Shown here one piece after another: positions 44,888 through 52,920 of a stretch of 63,055 nucleotides of DNA. The notes beneath the pieces are model-generated. The model searched no databases. It had not been told where the DNA came from and saw only the letters and a list, made by a program, of their open reading frames with translations. The position numbers and the translations under genes were made by a program. The number at the start of each line of letters is the position of its first letter. Positions within the stretch are counted from its first letter, which is position 1. The DNA is from Phycisphaerae bacterium (lineage in GTDB: Bacteria; Planctomycetota; Phycisphaerae; Sedimentisphaerales; Anaerohalosphaeraceae): assembly GCA_014859965.1 (NCBI GenBank), contig JACZKQ010000162.1, forward strand, positions 1 through 63,055, in the 5' to 3' direction.

Positions 44888-46108
44888 ATGAGAAAATACA
44901 TGAGAATGTTTAGCGCGACTGTAATTATCGGGGCCATGCTGCTGGCCGGCTGCCGCCAGCCGCTCTGGCGCGCGGAGGATCGAATGCTGCTGGATAATGC
45001 AAAGATACTGGCCCGTCAGACCCTGATTATGGATACGCATATCGATGTGCCCTATCGCCTCAACGACAAGATGGATGACGTCGCCCGGGGGACATCGGGC
45101 GATTTCGATTACCCCCGCGCCGTCAAAGGCGGCCTCGACGCATTCTTCATCGTCGCGTATGTGCCGCCCGAGATGGAGCAGGACGGGACCGCCAGGGCGT
45201 TCACCGAAAAGACCCTCGATGACATCCAGCAAGTCGTACGGCGGCACCCGGACAAGTTCGCCCTTGCACGTTCACCCGAAGAGGTCCGCGCACAGTTCGG
45301 TGACGGCCGTGTCTCTTTCATCCTCGCCATCGAAAACGGCGCACCTGTCGAGGGCGACCTGACGAACGTGGAACACTTTTTCCGACGCGGCGTGCGCTAC
45401 ATCACGCTGGCCCACGGCAAGTGCAATCACATCTGCGATTCGTCGTATGACAATGAGCGTAAATGGCACGGTTTGAGCCCGTTCGGCAGAGAACTTGTCG
45501 CCGAGATGAACCGCCTCGGCATGATGATCGATGTCTCGCACCTCAGCGACGAAAGTTTCTACGATGTCCTGAAACACTCCAGAACCCCGGTCATCGCCAG
45601 CCATTCCTCATGCCGCCATTTCACGCCCGGCATGGAGCGCAATATGGATGACGCCATGATCAAGGCCATGGCCGAAAAAGGCGGCATTATCCACATCAAT
45701 TTCGGGGCGATGTTCCTCAATCCCGAGGTCGCCCGCAAGAGCAAAGAGCGATGGGACGCCATCGATGCATACCTCGCCGAACACAAGCTGGAAGGCGAGG
45801 CCAGGCAAAAGTGGGTTGCGGAATACAAGAAAGCCCATCCGGTGGGCAGCGCAACTGTCGCGGATGTCGCCAATCACATCGACCATGTCGTCGCGCTCGT
45901 CGGTATCGATCACGTCGGCCTCGGCTCGGACTTCGACGGCGTCGGCGACCAGGTGCCCGTCGGCCTGGAGGACGTTTCGTGCTACCCGAACCTGATCTAC
46001 GAACTGCTCCGGCGCGGCTACTCCGAAGCCGACATCCGAAAGATCTGCGGCGAAAACTTCCTCCGCGTCTGGTCACAGATTTTGCTCGCCGCCCAAACGG
46101 CCCGCTGA
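44888..46108 (+). CDS. Membrane dipeptidase-type lipoprotein (peptidase M19)
   Basis: A 406-residue lipoprotein whose signal peptide ends LLAGC, giving lipidated Cys22. The zinc enzyme motifs of the renal dipeptidase family are intact: MDTHIDVPYR (first metal His and Asp), AIENGAPVEGDL (bridging Glu), MMIDVSHLSDESFYDVL, VIASHSSCRHF and HVGLGSDFDGVG. The family hydrolyses dipeptides, including D-amino-acid forms, at the cell surface. It begins 16 bases after the transglutaminase-like gene on the same strand, so the two are probably co-transcribed. No good Shine-Dalgarno precedes ATG 44888; ATG 44900 is an alternative. The following gene is convergent. Confidence 0.93.
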   Translation: MRKYMRMFSATVIIGAMLLAGCRQPLWRAEDRMLLDNAKILARQTLIMDTHIDVPYRLNDKMDDVARGTSGDFDYPRAVKGGLDAFFIVAYVPPEMEQDGTARAFTEKTLDDIQQVVRRHPDKFALARSPEEVRAQFGDGRVSFILAIENGAPVEGDLTNVEHFFRRGVRYITLAHGKCNHICDSSYDNERKWHGLSPFGRELVAEMNRLGMMIDVSHLSDESFYDVLKHSRTPVIASHSSCRHFTPGMERNMDDAMIKAMAEKGGIIHINFGAMFLNPEVARKSKERWDAIDAYLAEHKLEGEARQKWVAEYKKAHPVGSATVADVANHIDHVVALVGIDHVGLGSDFDGVGDQVPVGLEDVSCYPNLIYELLRRGYSEADIRKICGENFLRVWSQILLAAQTAR

Positions 46109-46112
46109 CCGC

Positions 46113-46583
46113 CTAAACGCCGGACAAACCGAGCTGAGCAAGAAGGCGGTCGATGAAAACGACCTGCCCCTTATGCAACTTCTGCCGGGCTGTTTCCGGC
46201 CGAAACCAGCCGGCCCGGTCGATCTCCGGGAATTGCTGTTCTTTGCCCGATTTCGGCGGCCATTCCATCGAAAACGTATTACTTTTCACCGCGGAAGCGT
46301 CGAAACCGCCTTCCACCGCCCAGATATGCACAATTTTGCCGCTGTTTTGCTTCGCTGCGCCCAAATCGACACCATTTCCCTCGACCGGAACGCCCGTTTC
46401 CTCGAAAAACTCACGTTTTGCGGCATCGAACGCGCTTTCGTCCTCAGAAAACTCGCCCTTGGGAATCGACCACGCATGATCATCCTTTTTCGCCCAAAAA
46501 GGTCCTCCCGGATGCACCAGCAGAACCTCCACGTCCCCACCTTTATAACGAAACACCAGTATGCCCGCGCTGTGCCTGGCCAT
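46113..46583 (-). CDS. NUDIX hydrolase
   Basis: A 156-residue cytoplasmic Nudix pyrophosphatase. The Nudix box GEFSEDESAFDAAKREFFEETG lies at residues 43-64 and has the required Gly, Glu, and REFxEE pattern for metal binding. The fold elements SAGILVFRYKGGDVEVLLVHPGGPFW and HAWSIPKG precede it, which is the arrangement of Ap4A-type and similar housecleaning Nudix enzymes. The nucleotide substrate cannot be read. Its end is four bases from the convergent M19 gene. It lies just downstream of the N-formylglutamate amidohydrolase-like gene and may share its transcript. Confidence 0.93.
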   Translation of the reverse strand: MARHSAGILVFRYKGGDVEVLLVHPGGPFWAKKDDHAWSIPKGEFSEDESAFDAAKREFFEETGVPVEGNGVDLGAAKQNSGKIVHIWAVEGGFDASAVKSNTFSMEWPPKSGKEQQFPEIDRAGWFRPETARQKLHKGQVVFIDRLLAQLGLSGV

Positions 46584-46606
46584 CCCATACCCCCAAATAC
46601 GTGCCT

Positions 46607-47563
46607 TCAGTTCGCGGCAGCGGCCGTTAACACCTCTTCTGTCAACCGATCCACCTCAACACTGTAATGTATTGCCAGGTAAAGAGTTACGGATTCAACC
46701 AGCGCCATCGCGGCACGCGCACGGTTTTCCTCGGTGTCGCGCACCCCCTTAAAATTGCACTCCAGTTGGAAACCGCTGATCGCACCGTCAGCCCGGCCGG
46801 CGTGGCGCCGCGTATTATACCCGCCGGAAAAATACGGCTGCCCGCCCGCATCCGGATATTCCGGGCTGGGCACGCATGGAAACCCCCTTGCGGCCATGAG
46901 CGCACCGAAGCTGTGCGGCCCGCGGAGCAACTCCCCGAAGCCGGTGTCGGTTATCTCGGTCAACGCGCGCAGGCTGGAGCGATTCTTGTAGTTGGCGATC
47001 TCGACGTCACAGAGCTTCAAAAGCGACCCGCTGATGCAGTAGCCGAGTTCCAGCCGCTGGTTGGCGTGAGCGTGGCCGTGGAGATCGATGAAAAGCCCGC
47101 TGCCCGCCTGCTTTACCGCAGCGTCTTTGGCGGCGTCGATGAAGTCGTGCCACTCTTGCCATGCCTGTTCGGCCCATGCGCTGCCCTGGGCAGCCTCGTC
47201 AATCGCCCGGTTGGCGTCCAGTTTGATCCGCTTGAGGCGGCAGAGGATCACGTGCGGATAGCGCCCCGTGGCGGTGTGAAAGGCCTCAACAAAGGCGCGC
47301 GCCAGCTTGTCGGTGTTTCGGTCGGTCGCCAGCGTGCCCCACGTGCGGTTTGGAATCTCCGCGGGGGTCAGGGCGCCGCCGTGGGGGACCGCAAGGATGA
47401 CCGGGGCATTGCCCGCGATGTACTCGATGTAGTCGTTTCGTCCGAAGTAATGCCGCCCGGCCACGTAATCAGCCAGCGCCTTGCCTTCGCAACTGAACAG
47501 GACAAGCAGGGCAACGGCACAAAAACGGGCTGACTTAATCTGACCTCGTTTCATATCGTGCAT
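46607..47563 (-). CDS. Secreted N-formylglutamate amidohydrolase-like protein
   Basis: A 318-residue exported protein with a signal peptide ending ALA. The motifs VILAVPHGGALTPAEI, TDRNTDKLARAF, LDANRAIDEAA, LFIDLHGHAHANQRLELGY, GGYNTRRHAG and FQLECNF follow the order of N-formylglutamate deformylase/amidohydrolase-like proteins and give the His, Asp, Arg and Glu residues of the zinc site. The signal peptide is unusual for a histidine-degradation enzyme, so it more likely hydrolyses an amide in the periplasm. Starts at 47563 and 47554 are both possible (GGAG upstream). The long gap upstream contains repeat copy 3 and the divergent DUF1080 gene. Confidence 0.75.
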   Translation of the reverse strand: MHDMKRGQIKSARFCAVALLVLFSCEGKALADYVAGRHYFGRNDYIEYIAGNAPVILAVPHGGALTPAEIPNRTWGTLATDRNTDKLARAFVEAFHTATGRYPHVILCRLKRIKLDANRAIDEAAQGSAWAEQAWQEWHDFIDAAKDAAVKQAGSGLFIDLHGHAHANQRLELGYCISGSLLKLCDVEIANYKNRSSLRALTEITDTGFGELLRGPHSFGALMAARGFPCVPSPEYPDAGGQPYFSGGYNTRRHAGRADGAISGFQLECNFKGVRDTEENRARAAMALVESVTLYLAIHYSVEVDRLTEEVLTAAAAN

Positions 47564-47673
47564 TATCTCCTTTCACCCGGATTTCCGCAAGTACCATGCG
47601 GATTGATTTGAATGTAAGCAATTGCCAACATAGCCAGGACAGAGCAAAAAGCCGTTCAGTGCCCCAGCCGGTA

Positions 47674-47876
47674 CAGGGCAGGCGCATTCTCCGGATGTCC
47701 GCCTCTCAAACCCAACATGCGGCGACAATGGAGAGCAAAACCGGTTGGGCAGAGGCCAAAATCAGGAGCATCTGTTCGCCGGGGGGGGGATTTGGCCTCT
47801 GGGGCCCCGACCGGTTTTGCTCGCCCCTGGCGGCGCCGGCTGCCCAGCGAGGTACGAGGAGAATGCGTCTGCCCTG
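47674..47876. repeat. Palindromic 203-bp element, copy 3
   Basis: Same length and order as the element at 41971-42173. The ends are CAGGGCAGGCGCATTCTCC (47674-47692) and GGAGAATGCGTCTGCCCTG (47858-47876). They differ from copy 2, but the pairing is preserved by one compensated pair and one G-T wobble. The internal hairpin GAGCAAAACCGGT/ACCGGTTTTGCTC is intact. No perfect target duplication is seen; GCCGGT occurs just outside each end but offset by a few bases. It lies between two divergent genes. Confidence 0.82.
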
Positions 47877-47990
47877 CCTGCCGGTGGGCGCCTCTTGCAC
47901 GGAGTCGGAAGCCTTGGTATCATTGAACCGACAAAGCTCGCATTGTGGCGGGCGGTCAGGAGGAATTTCGATTTGAGGAAAGGCCGGATT

Positions 47991-48719
47991 ATGAAGACCC
48001 GCAGCGTTGCCGCGTTTTTAAGGACCAGAACCACCCTCACGATACTTGCCGTCGCGCTGGCCGCGATTGCCGTCATCGCCGCGGATCCAAAGGAGCCGGC
48101 GAAGATTGATCCCGGTCCCGTCGGCGGGCCGCCGTCCGACGCCATCGTCCTATTCGACGGCAAAGACCTTGCCCAATGGCGCGCCCAGAATGGCGGCGAC
48201 GCCCGCTGGACTGTCGCCGATGGCGCTATGACCGTCAATGCTACCGGCAGCATTATGACGCGAGAAGAATTCGGCGATGTGCAGCTTCACGTGGAATGGG
48301 CCGCCCCGAAAGAAGTCAAGGGCAACGGCCAGGGCCGGGGGAACAGCGGCGTCTACCTGCAGGGACGCTATGAAATCCAGGTACTGGATTCATGGGAGAA
48401 TCCGACATATTTCAACGGACAGGCCGGCGCCTTTTACGGCAATGCCGCCCCGCTGGTCAACCCGTGCCGCAAGCCCGGCGAATGGCAGACCTACGACATC
48501 ATCTTCCGTGCTCCCCGCCCCGCCGCCGAGGGCGATGCGGTCGAGCCCGGCTACTTCACCGTGCTCTTCAACGGTGTGCTCGTCCAGGACCACGTCCCGG
48601 TTAAGGGCTCCACCACGGCCGCGGCCTTCAAAGGCGCCGTCCAGAAAGGCCCGCTGGTGCTCCAGGATCACGGAAATCCAGTCCAGTACCGCAACATCTG
48701 GGTGCGCCCGCTCAACTAA
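47991..48719 (+). CDS. DUF1080 family secreted protein (3-keto-disaccharide hydrolase type)
   Basis: A 242-residue protein with an N-terminal hydrophobic signal segment (LAVALAAIAVIAA). The body is a single DUF1080 domain, a concanavalin-like beta-sandwich: AIVLFDGKDLAQWRAQNG, WTVADGAMTVNATGSIMT, DVQLHVEWAAP, GNSGVYLQGRYEIQVLDSW and VLQDHGNPVQYRNIWVRPL. Some members hydrolyse 3-keto-glycosides; most in Planctomycetota are uncharacterised. GAGGAAAGG precedes ATG 47991; the frame is open upstream through the repeat element, but there is no support for that start. It reads away from repeat copy 3. Confidence 0.9.
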   Translation: MKTRSVAAFLRTRTTLTILAVALAAIAVIAADPKEPAKIDPGPVGGPPSDAIVLFDGKDLAQWRAQNGGDARWTVADGAMTVNATGSIMTREEFGDVQLHVEWAAPKEVKGNGQGRGNSGVYLQGRYEIQVLDSWENPTYFNGQAGAFYGNAAPLVNPCRKPGEWQTYDIIFRAPRPAAEGDAVEPGYFTVLFNGVLVQDHVPVKGSTTAAAFKGAVQKGPLVLQDHGNPVQYRNIWVRPLN

Positions 48720-48778
48720 TGACGAGCTGACTGATGCAAGACAGCCGCAGGCACAATGTGTGGCCGTGTCGATACCGC

Positions 48779-49567
48779 CTAATAGACGAGGCGTCTCTTA
48801 AGGCGTCTTACTGCGAGCCAGCCTACTACTGCTATGAAGATAATGATATAGGCGAGGTCAGCCAGGTGGCGGAGCCGATAGTCGCTGAGTAAGACGGCCC
48901 GAACGAGCTGGACGGAGTGGGTGAGAGGGACAAGTTCGGCAAAGGGCCGGATAACCCGGGGGAGTTCGCTGGTTGGAAAGACGATGCCGCTGAAGAAGAA
49001 CATCGGCGACAGCAGGCCGGTCATATAGAAGTTGAAGTGGTTGATCGTTTTGACGAACGAGGTGATGTAGAGCGACAGGCAGCCGAACATGAGGCCCGTG
49101 AGGAAGCCTACGATGGGGGCCAGGAGTGCGTATGGCAATTGTATGATACCGAAGAGCAGCAGGATGCAGGTGACGGCGAACGAAAAGAACAGGCCCTTTG
49201 TGCCCGCCCAGATGATCTCGCCGACGATGAGGTTTTCGGCGGTCAGCGGAGCGGCGAGCATGCCGTCATAGACCTTCTCGAATTCGAGGCGAATGAACGT
49301 GCCGAAGGAGCACTCGAACGCCGCGGTCCACATCGCGGCCGAAACGGGCAGGCCGGTGCCGAGAAAGACAACGTACTGCAGGCCGTCCATGGTTTCGATG
49401 TAGCGGCCCAGCCCCAGCCCGATGGCTGCCAGGAAAAGGAGCGGCTCAAGAAAGGGCGGAAAGCCGTTGCTGAGCAGGTGCCTGGTGTAGACGCGCATGT
49501 GCCGAAACCAGACGCTGTAGAGGCGACGGTGAAGCGGCGGAGGCGATGGCGTCTCACTGGATTTCAT
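48779..49567 (-). CDS. ABC-2 type transporter permease
   Basis: A 262-residue inner-membrane protein with six hydrophobic segments (LLFLAAIGLGLGRYI, VFLGTGLPVSAAMWTAAF, LFFSFAVTCILLLFGII, LLAPIVGFLTGLMFGCLSLYI, LLSPMFFFSGIVFP, LAYIIIFIAVVGWLAVRRLKRRL). The P-F-L-E-P start and the GIVFPTSELPRVIRPFAELVPLTHS segment are typical of NodJ/DrrB-like permeases of the ABC-2 family. It overlaps the ATP-binding gene by 14 bases (49554-49567), so translation is coupled and the two form one exporter. The exported substrate (polysaccharide, oligosaccharide or drug) cannot be told. Confidence 0.93.
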   Translation of the reverse strand: MKSSETPSPPPLHRRLYSVWFRHMRVYTRHLLSNGFPPFLEPLLFLAAIGLGLGRYIETMDGLQYVVFLGTGLPVSAAMWTAAFECSFGTFIRLEFEKVYDGMLAAPLTAENLIVGEIIWAGTKGLFFSFAVTCILLLFGIIQLPYALLAPIVGFLTGLMFGCLSLYITSFVKTINHFNFYMTGLLSPMFFFSGIVFPTSELPRVIRPFAELVPLTHSVQLVRAVLLSDYRLRHLADLAYIIIFIAVVGWLAVRRLKRRLVY

Positions 49568-50483
49568 TGAGCAGCCTCCCCGTCTCTTTCAGGAAGACGT
49601 CTTCCAAATTCGAACGGCGAATGATGTGATGGCCCCTGGCGAGTGTGTCGGCGACTGCACGCAGGCCGTCGACGTCGTTGGAGAAGAGCCGCATCGTCTC
49701 GTGCGAATGGTCGACGCGAACGCCGGCAGGCAGCGTGCGGTTCGATGCCGTCTCCATCGCGTTGCTGTCGACCTCCAGCACGAACGCCTCGATGTTGCGC
49801 TCCAGCAGTTCCGCCGGCGACCCCTGCACGATCGCCTCGCCTTTGTCCATGATGATCAGATTGTCGCACATCACAAACGCCTCATCCATGTAATGCGTGG
49901 TCAAGAGGATAGTGGTTCCCTGCCGCTTCAGGAGCCGCAGTTTGTCCCAGATCACGTGCCGCACCTGCGGATCGAGGCCCGTCGTCGGCTCGTCCAGGAT
50001 CAACAGCCTCGGGTTGTTCAGCAGCGCCCGGGCGATGACGAGCCGCCGCTTCATGCCGCCGGACAACTCGCGAATCTTCGCATGCCGACGCTCGGAGAGT
50101 TCCATGAAGGTCAGCAAAGCCTCGATGCGGCGCAGCGCCTCGGCACGCGGAATGCTGTAAAATCGCGCATAGATCATCAGATTGCCCACAACATTGAGTT
50201 CGTCGTCCAGGCTGTCTTCCTGCGGGACGACCCCTGCAAGGCACTTGATCTGAAGCTCCTGGGTCCGCGGGTCGAATCCGAAGATGTCCATCGTGCCGCC
50301 GCAGTCGCGGTCGCGCGGACTCCGTGCGTAAATCATCTTCATCATCGTGGTTTTGCCCGCACCGTTGGGCCCGAGCAGTCCGAAACACGTGGCCGGCTCG
50401 ACCTCAAAGCTCAGGTCGCGCACCGCATGCACCGGCCCGAAGGTCTTGCTGATATTCCCAACCCTGATAACTGCTGCGCTCAT
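49554..50483 (-). CDS. ABC transporter ATP-binding protein, NodI/DrrA type
   Basis: A 309-residue ATPase. Walker A GPNGAGKTT, Q loop VVPQEDSLDDELNVVGNL, signature LSGGMKRRL, Walker B LLILDEPTTGLD and H loop LLTTHYMDEA are all intact. The following 80 residues form the C-terminal extension of this subgroup. I chose ATG 50483 (MSAAVIRVGN) over the in-frame codon at 50516; the latter adds only a non-conserved stretch. It energises the permease encoded by the overlapping downstream gene. The next gene upstream is a zinc-ribbon protein starting at 51032 and ending 51 bases before. Confidence 0.95.
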   Translation of the reverse strand: MSAAVIRVGNISKTFGPVHAVRDLSFEVEPATCFGLLGPNGAGKTTMMKMIYARSPRDRDCGGTMDIFGFDPRTQELQIKCLAGVVPQEDSLDDELNVVGNLMIYARFYSIPRAEALRRIEALLTFMELSERRHAKIRELSGGMKRRLVIARALLNNPRLLILDEPTTGLDPQVRHVIWDKLRLLKRQGTTILLTTHYMDEAFVMCDNLIIMDKGEAIVQGSPAELLERNIEAFVLEVDSNAMETASNRTLPAGVRVDHSHETMRLFSNDVDGLRAVADTLARGHHIIRRSNLEDVFLKETGRLLNEIQ

Positions 50484-50534
50484 CCCGCGTTCGTCGCCCC
50501 TACAGATGCCCCTCACCGAATCGCTTCCGGCGGC

Positions 50535-51032
50535 TCACAGGCTGGCGCCGAGATTCTTGATCAACCCCATCAGAAGTTTTGGCGGAATGCCTTCCAGTTC
50601 CGGCTCGGGCCGCTCCGTCCGCGCCATACGTGCGAGGATGTCCTTCGCCGCGGGACCGTGCGGCTTGAGCCGTGCCGCCATCTTCTCTGCCTGCTCCAAT
50701 TGTCCGTCGGCCATCAGGCGCAGGTACATAACAACAAGACGGATCAATTCGCGCTCACTCATGCCCTCCTGCGCTGCGTCGGCCGGCTCGTCCTTGGCCT
50801 TCTCGTGGAGAATATTCTTCGTCAAGCTGTGCGTCTCCCGCATCATGCGGCTGTATTGAGTCTCCTCGCTGTCATCGATGGGCGCAAGCTTCAGTTCCGG
50901 CTCGTTTTCATCGGGCGGCAACGGGATATAGCAGCGGTGCCGGCAATGCGGACAGTTCCCGTATTTTCCGCCCGCGGCGTCGGGCGCCTTGACCTTCTTC
51001 TTGCAGCCTTCGCAGTGAAAGGTAATGCTCAT
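50535..51032 (-). CDS. Small zinc-ribbon protein of unknown function
   Basis: A 165-residue cytoplasmic protein. The N-terminus carries a zinc-ribbon (CEGCKKKVKAP...GGKYGNCPHC, with CX2C twice), similar to planctomycetal zinc-finger-like leaders. A charged linker follows, then helices (SERELIRLVVMYLRLMADGQLEQAEKMAARL). No catalytic motif is seen. GAGGACCGGGAAA before ATG 51032 fixes the start; the frame is open to 51176. It lies between queF and the ABC transporter on the same strand, 38 bases from queF. A regulatory or binding role is possible but unproven. Confidence 0.68.
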   Translation of the reverse strand: MSITFHCEGCKKKVKAPDAAGGKYGNCPHCRHRCYIPLPPDENEPELKLAPIDDSEETQYSRMMRETHSLTKNILHEKAKDEPADAAQEGMSERELIRLVVMYLRLMADGQLEQAEKMAARLKPHGPAAKDILARMARTERPEPELEGIPPKLLMGLIKNLGASL

Positions 51033-51070
51033 TTTCCCGGTCCTCTCATCGTCAATGATTTGGGGCTTCC

Positions 51071-51436
51071 TTACGAAGGTTGCGTTTGGTCCGAAGCCGT
51101 TTCGGCCGTGACCTCCGTCGTAATCCCCCCGCGCGGCGTAAACCGCGCCGTCACTTTCATCCGCCGCGGCCGGCACGCCCCGCTCAGCTCGTCCAGGATG
51201 TCGTTCGTCAGCCGCTCGTAGAAAATACCCTTATTACGGTAACTCTGCATGTAAAGCTTCAGGCTCTTGAGTTCCAGGCAGAGTGTATCGGGGCAGTACT
51301 CGATCGTGATCTCACCGAAATCCGGCTGGCCGGTCTTCGGGCAGACGCTCGTGAATTCCGGACAGCGGATCGTGATCGTATAGTCACGCCCCGGGCGGGG
51401 ATTCTCAAAAACCTCAAATTCGTATTTGTCCGACAT
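51071..51436 (-). CDS. queF: NADPH-dependent 7-cyano-7-deazaguanine reductase
   Basis: A 121-residue enzyme of queuosine synthesis that reduces the nitrile preQ0 to preQ1. The catalytic Cys32 lies in [16 protein letters not shown] with Asp39, and the QueF motif [14 protein letters not shown] binds NADPH. The short length is the normal unimodular subfamily form. It is divergent from queC, 78 bases away. The intergenic region has no recognisable preQ1 riboswitch; it does have an A-rich stretch and TATACT. Confidence 0.96.
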   Translation of the reverse strand: MSDKYEFEVFENPRPGRDYTITIRCPEFTSVCPKTGQPDFGEITIEYCPDTLCLELKSLKLYMQSYRNKGIFYERLTNDILDELSGACRPRRMKVTARFTPRGGITTEVTAETASDQTQPS

Positions 51437-51514
51437 CCGTTTACCTTTGCAAAAAAAACTGCTATACTGGCTATCACTATAAGGATTTACGTTGATTTTG
51501 CAAGGGGTTCGTCT

Positions 51515-52213
51515 ATGGCGGATAAAAAGCGGGCAGTTGTGCTGCTTAGCGGGGGGCTGGACTCAGCGACCACGCTGGCGATGGCCCGCGAGGCGGGTTT
51601 TGCGTGTTTCGCGCTGTCGTTTCGGTACGGGCAGCGTCACGGGGTGGAAATCGCGGCCGCCCGGCGAATTGCAGCCGCCTTGGAAGCGGTGGAGCACCGC
51701 ATTGTGGATATCGACTTGCGTCAGTTCGGGGGCTCGGCGCTGACGGACCCGGGGATCGAGGTTCCGAAGGACCGCGCGGAAATCGGAGGCCAGGGCCCGA
51801 TACCCATTACGTATGTGCCGGCGAGAAATCTTGTCTTTTTGAGCTATGCGGTCGCGTGGGCGGAGATTTTAGGGTTGTTCGATGTCTTCATCGGCGTGAA
51901 CGCGGCCGATTACAGCGGCTATCCCGATTGCCGACCGGCCTTCATCGAATCGTTTCAGCAGACGGCAAACCTCGCGACGGCGGCCTCCACAGAGGGCAAG
52001 GGGGCGTTCGCGATCCATACGCCCATCATAGAAATGACCAAGGCACAGATCATTGCCGAAGGCGCCCGACTCGGGGTCGACTACGCCCTGACGCACAGTT
52101 GCTACGACCCCGACGAAAACGGCACGTCCTGCGGCCGATGCGACTCCTGCAAACTCAGGCTCAAAGGCTTCGCTGAAGCCAACCTCACTGACCCGTTACG
52201 GTATGCGCAATGA
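51515..52213 (+). CDS. queC: 7-cyano-7-deazaguanine synthase
   Basis: A 232-residue ATP-dependent enzyme that makes preQ0 from 7-carboxy-7-deazaguanine and ammonia. The PP-loop [15 protein letters not shown] binds ATP near residue 10, and the C-terminal zinc site [21 protein letters not shown] is present. AAGG (51503-51506) lies upstream of ATG 51515; the open frame back to 51080 covers queF antisense. Its stop overlaps the start of queE (52210) by four bases, ATGA, so the two are translationally coupled. Part of queuosine tRNA modification, or possibly DNA 7-deazaguanine modification. Confidence 0.97.
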   Translation: MADKKRAVVLLSGGLDSATTLAMAREAGFACFALSFRYGQRHGVEIAAARRIAAALEAVEHRIVDIDLRQFGGSALTDPGIEVPKDRAEIGGQGPIPITYVPARNLVFLSYAVAWAEILGLFDVFIGVNAADYSGYPDCRPAFIESFQQTANLATAASTEGKGAFAIHTPIIEMTKAQIIAEGARLGVDYALTHSCYDPDENGTSCGRCDSCKLRLKGFAEANLTDPLRYAQ

Positions 52214-52890
52214 TTGTTAACGAGATATTCTATTCGCTGCAGGGGGAGGGGAAGCTGGCCGGGGCGCCGAGTGCGTTTGTACGCCTGGCCGGATGTCCGC
52301 TGCGGTGTCGGTGGTGCGATACGAAATATGCCTGGCCCGCGGAGGCAGGACGCGACTATGGCATCGAGGAGCTTCGGGAGAAGCTGCTGCAATGGCCCAC
52401 GCGATATATTGTGATCACCGGGGGCGAGCCGATGGCAGCCGAGGGCCTGGGCACACTGACACACGCCCTTGCCGAAGCACGAATGCACATCACCATCGAG
52501 ACCAGCGGCATCAGATACATCGGCGACCTCTCGTGCGACCTTATGAGCATCAGCCCGAAACTGTCCAACTCGACACCCACGGAACCGGGCCCGGCGGCGG
52601 AGCATGAACGGCAGCGGCTGAACCTGCCGGCGATGCAGCAGCTTATTGACCGCTATGATTATCAGATCAAGTTCGTCGTTGACAGCCCCGCCGACCTGGA
52701 CGAGATCGCCGGCTGCCTGCAGCAGCTTAAGAACATCGACCCTTATAAGATCTTCCTCATGCCGCAGGCGCAGACACGCGCCGAACTGATTGAAAAATCC
52801 CAGATGCTCGCGCCCTATTGCCTGCAGGCCGGCTTTGCCCTGTCTCCGCGCTTGCAGGTCATGCTGTGGGAAAGCGAAAGAGGAAAGTAA
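52210..52890 (+). CDS. queE: 7-carboxy-7-deazaguanine synthase (radical SAM)
   Basis: A 226-residue radical SAM enzyme that converts carboxy-tetrahydropterin to 7-carboxy-7-deazaguanine. The N-terminus [25 protein letters not shown] leads to the cluster motif C29-PLR-C33-RW-C36 and VITGGEP. It overlaps queC by ATGA. The pathway enzyme QueD is not in the window, so the precursor gene lies elsewhere. The next gene starts about 30 bases downstream on the same strand but is unrelated in function. Confidence 0.95.
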   Translation: MIVNEIFYSLQGEGKLAGAPSAFVRLAGCPLRCRWCDTKYAWPAEAGRDYGIEELREKLLQWPTRYIVITGGEPMAAEGLGTLTHALAEARMHITIETSGIRYIGDLSCDLMSISPKLSNSTPTEPGPAAEHERQRLNLPAMQQLIDRYDYQIKFVVDSPADLDEIAGCLQQLKNIDPYKIFLMPQAQTRAELIEKSQMLAPYCLQAGFALSPRLQVMLWESERGK

Positions 52891-52920
52891 CCTGCACAAT
52901 TGATCCGGGAGGATATGATG

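Noticed and set aside
47666..47886. Target duplication around repeat copy 3
   Set aside because: GCCGGT occurs on both sides, but offset from the element ends and with mismatched outer bases, so chance cannot be excluded.
51437..51514. preQ1 riboswitch between queF and queC
   Set aside because: The spacer lacks the expected stem, A-rich tail arrangement and conserved core.
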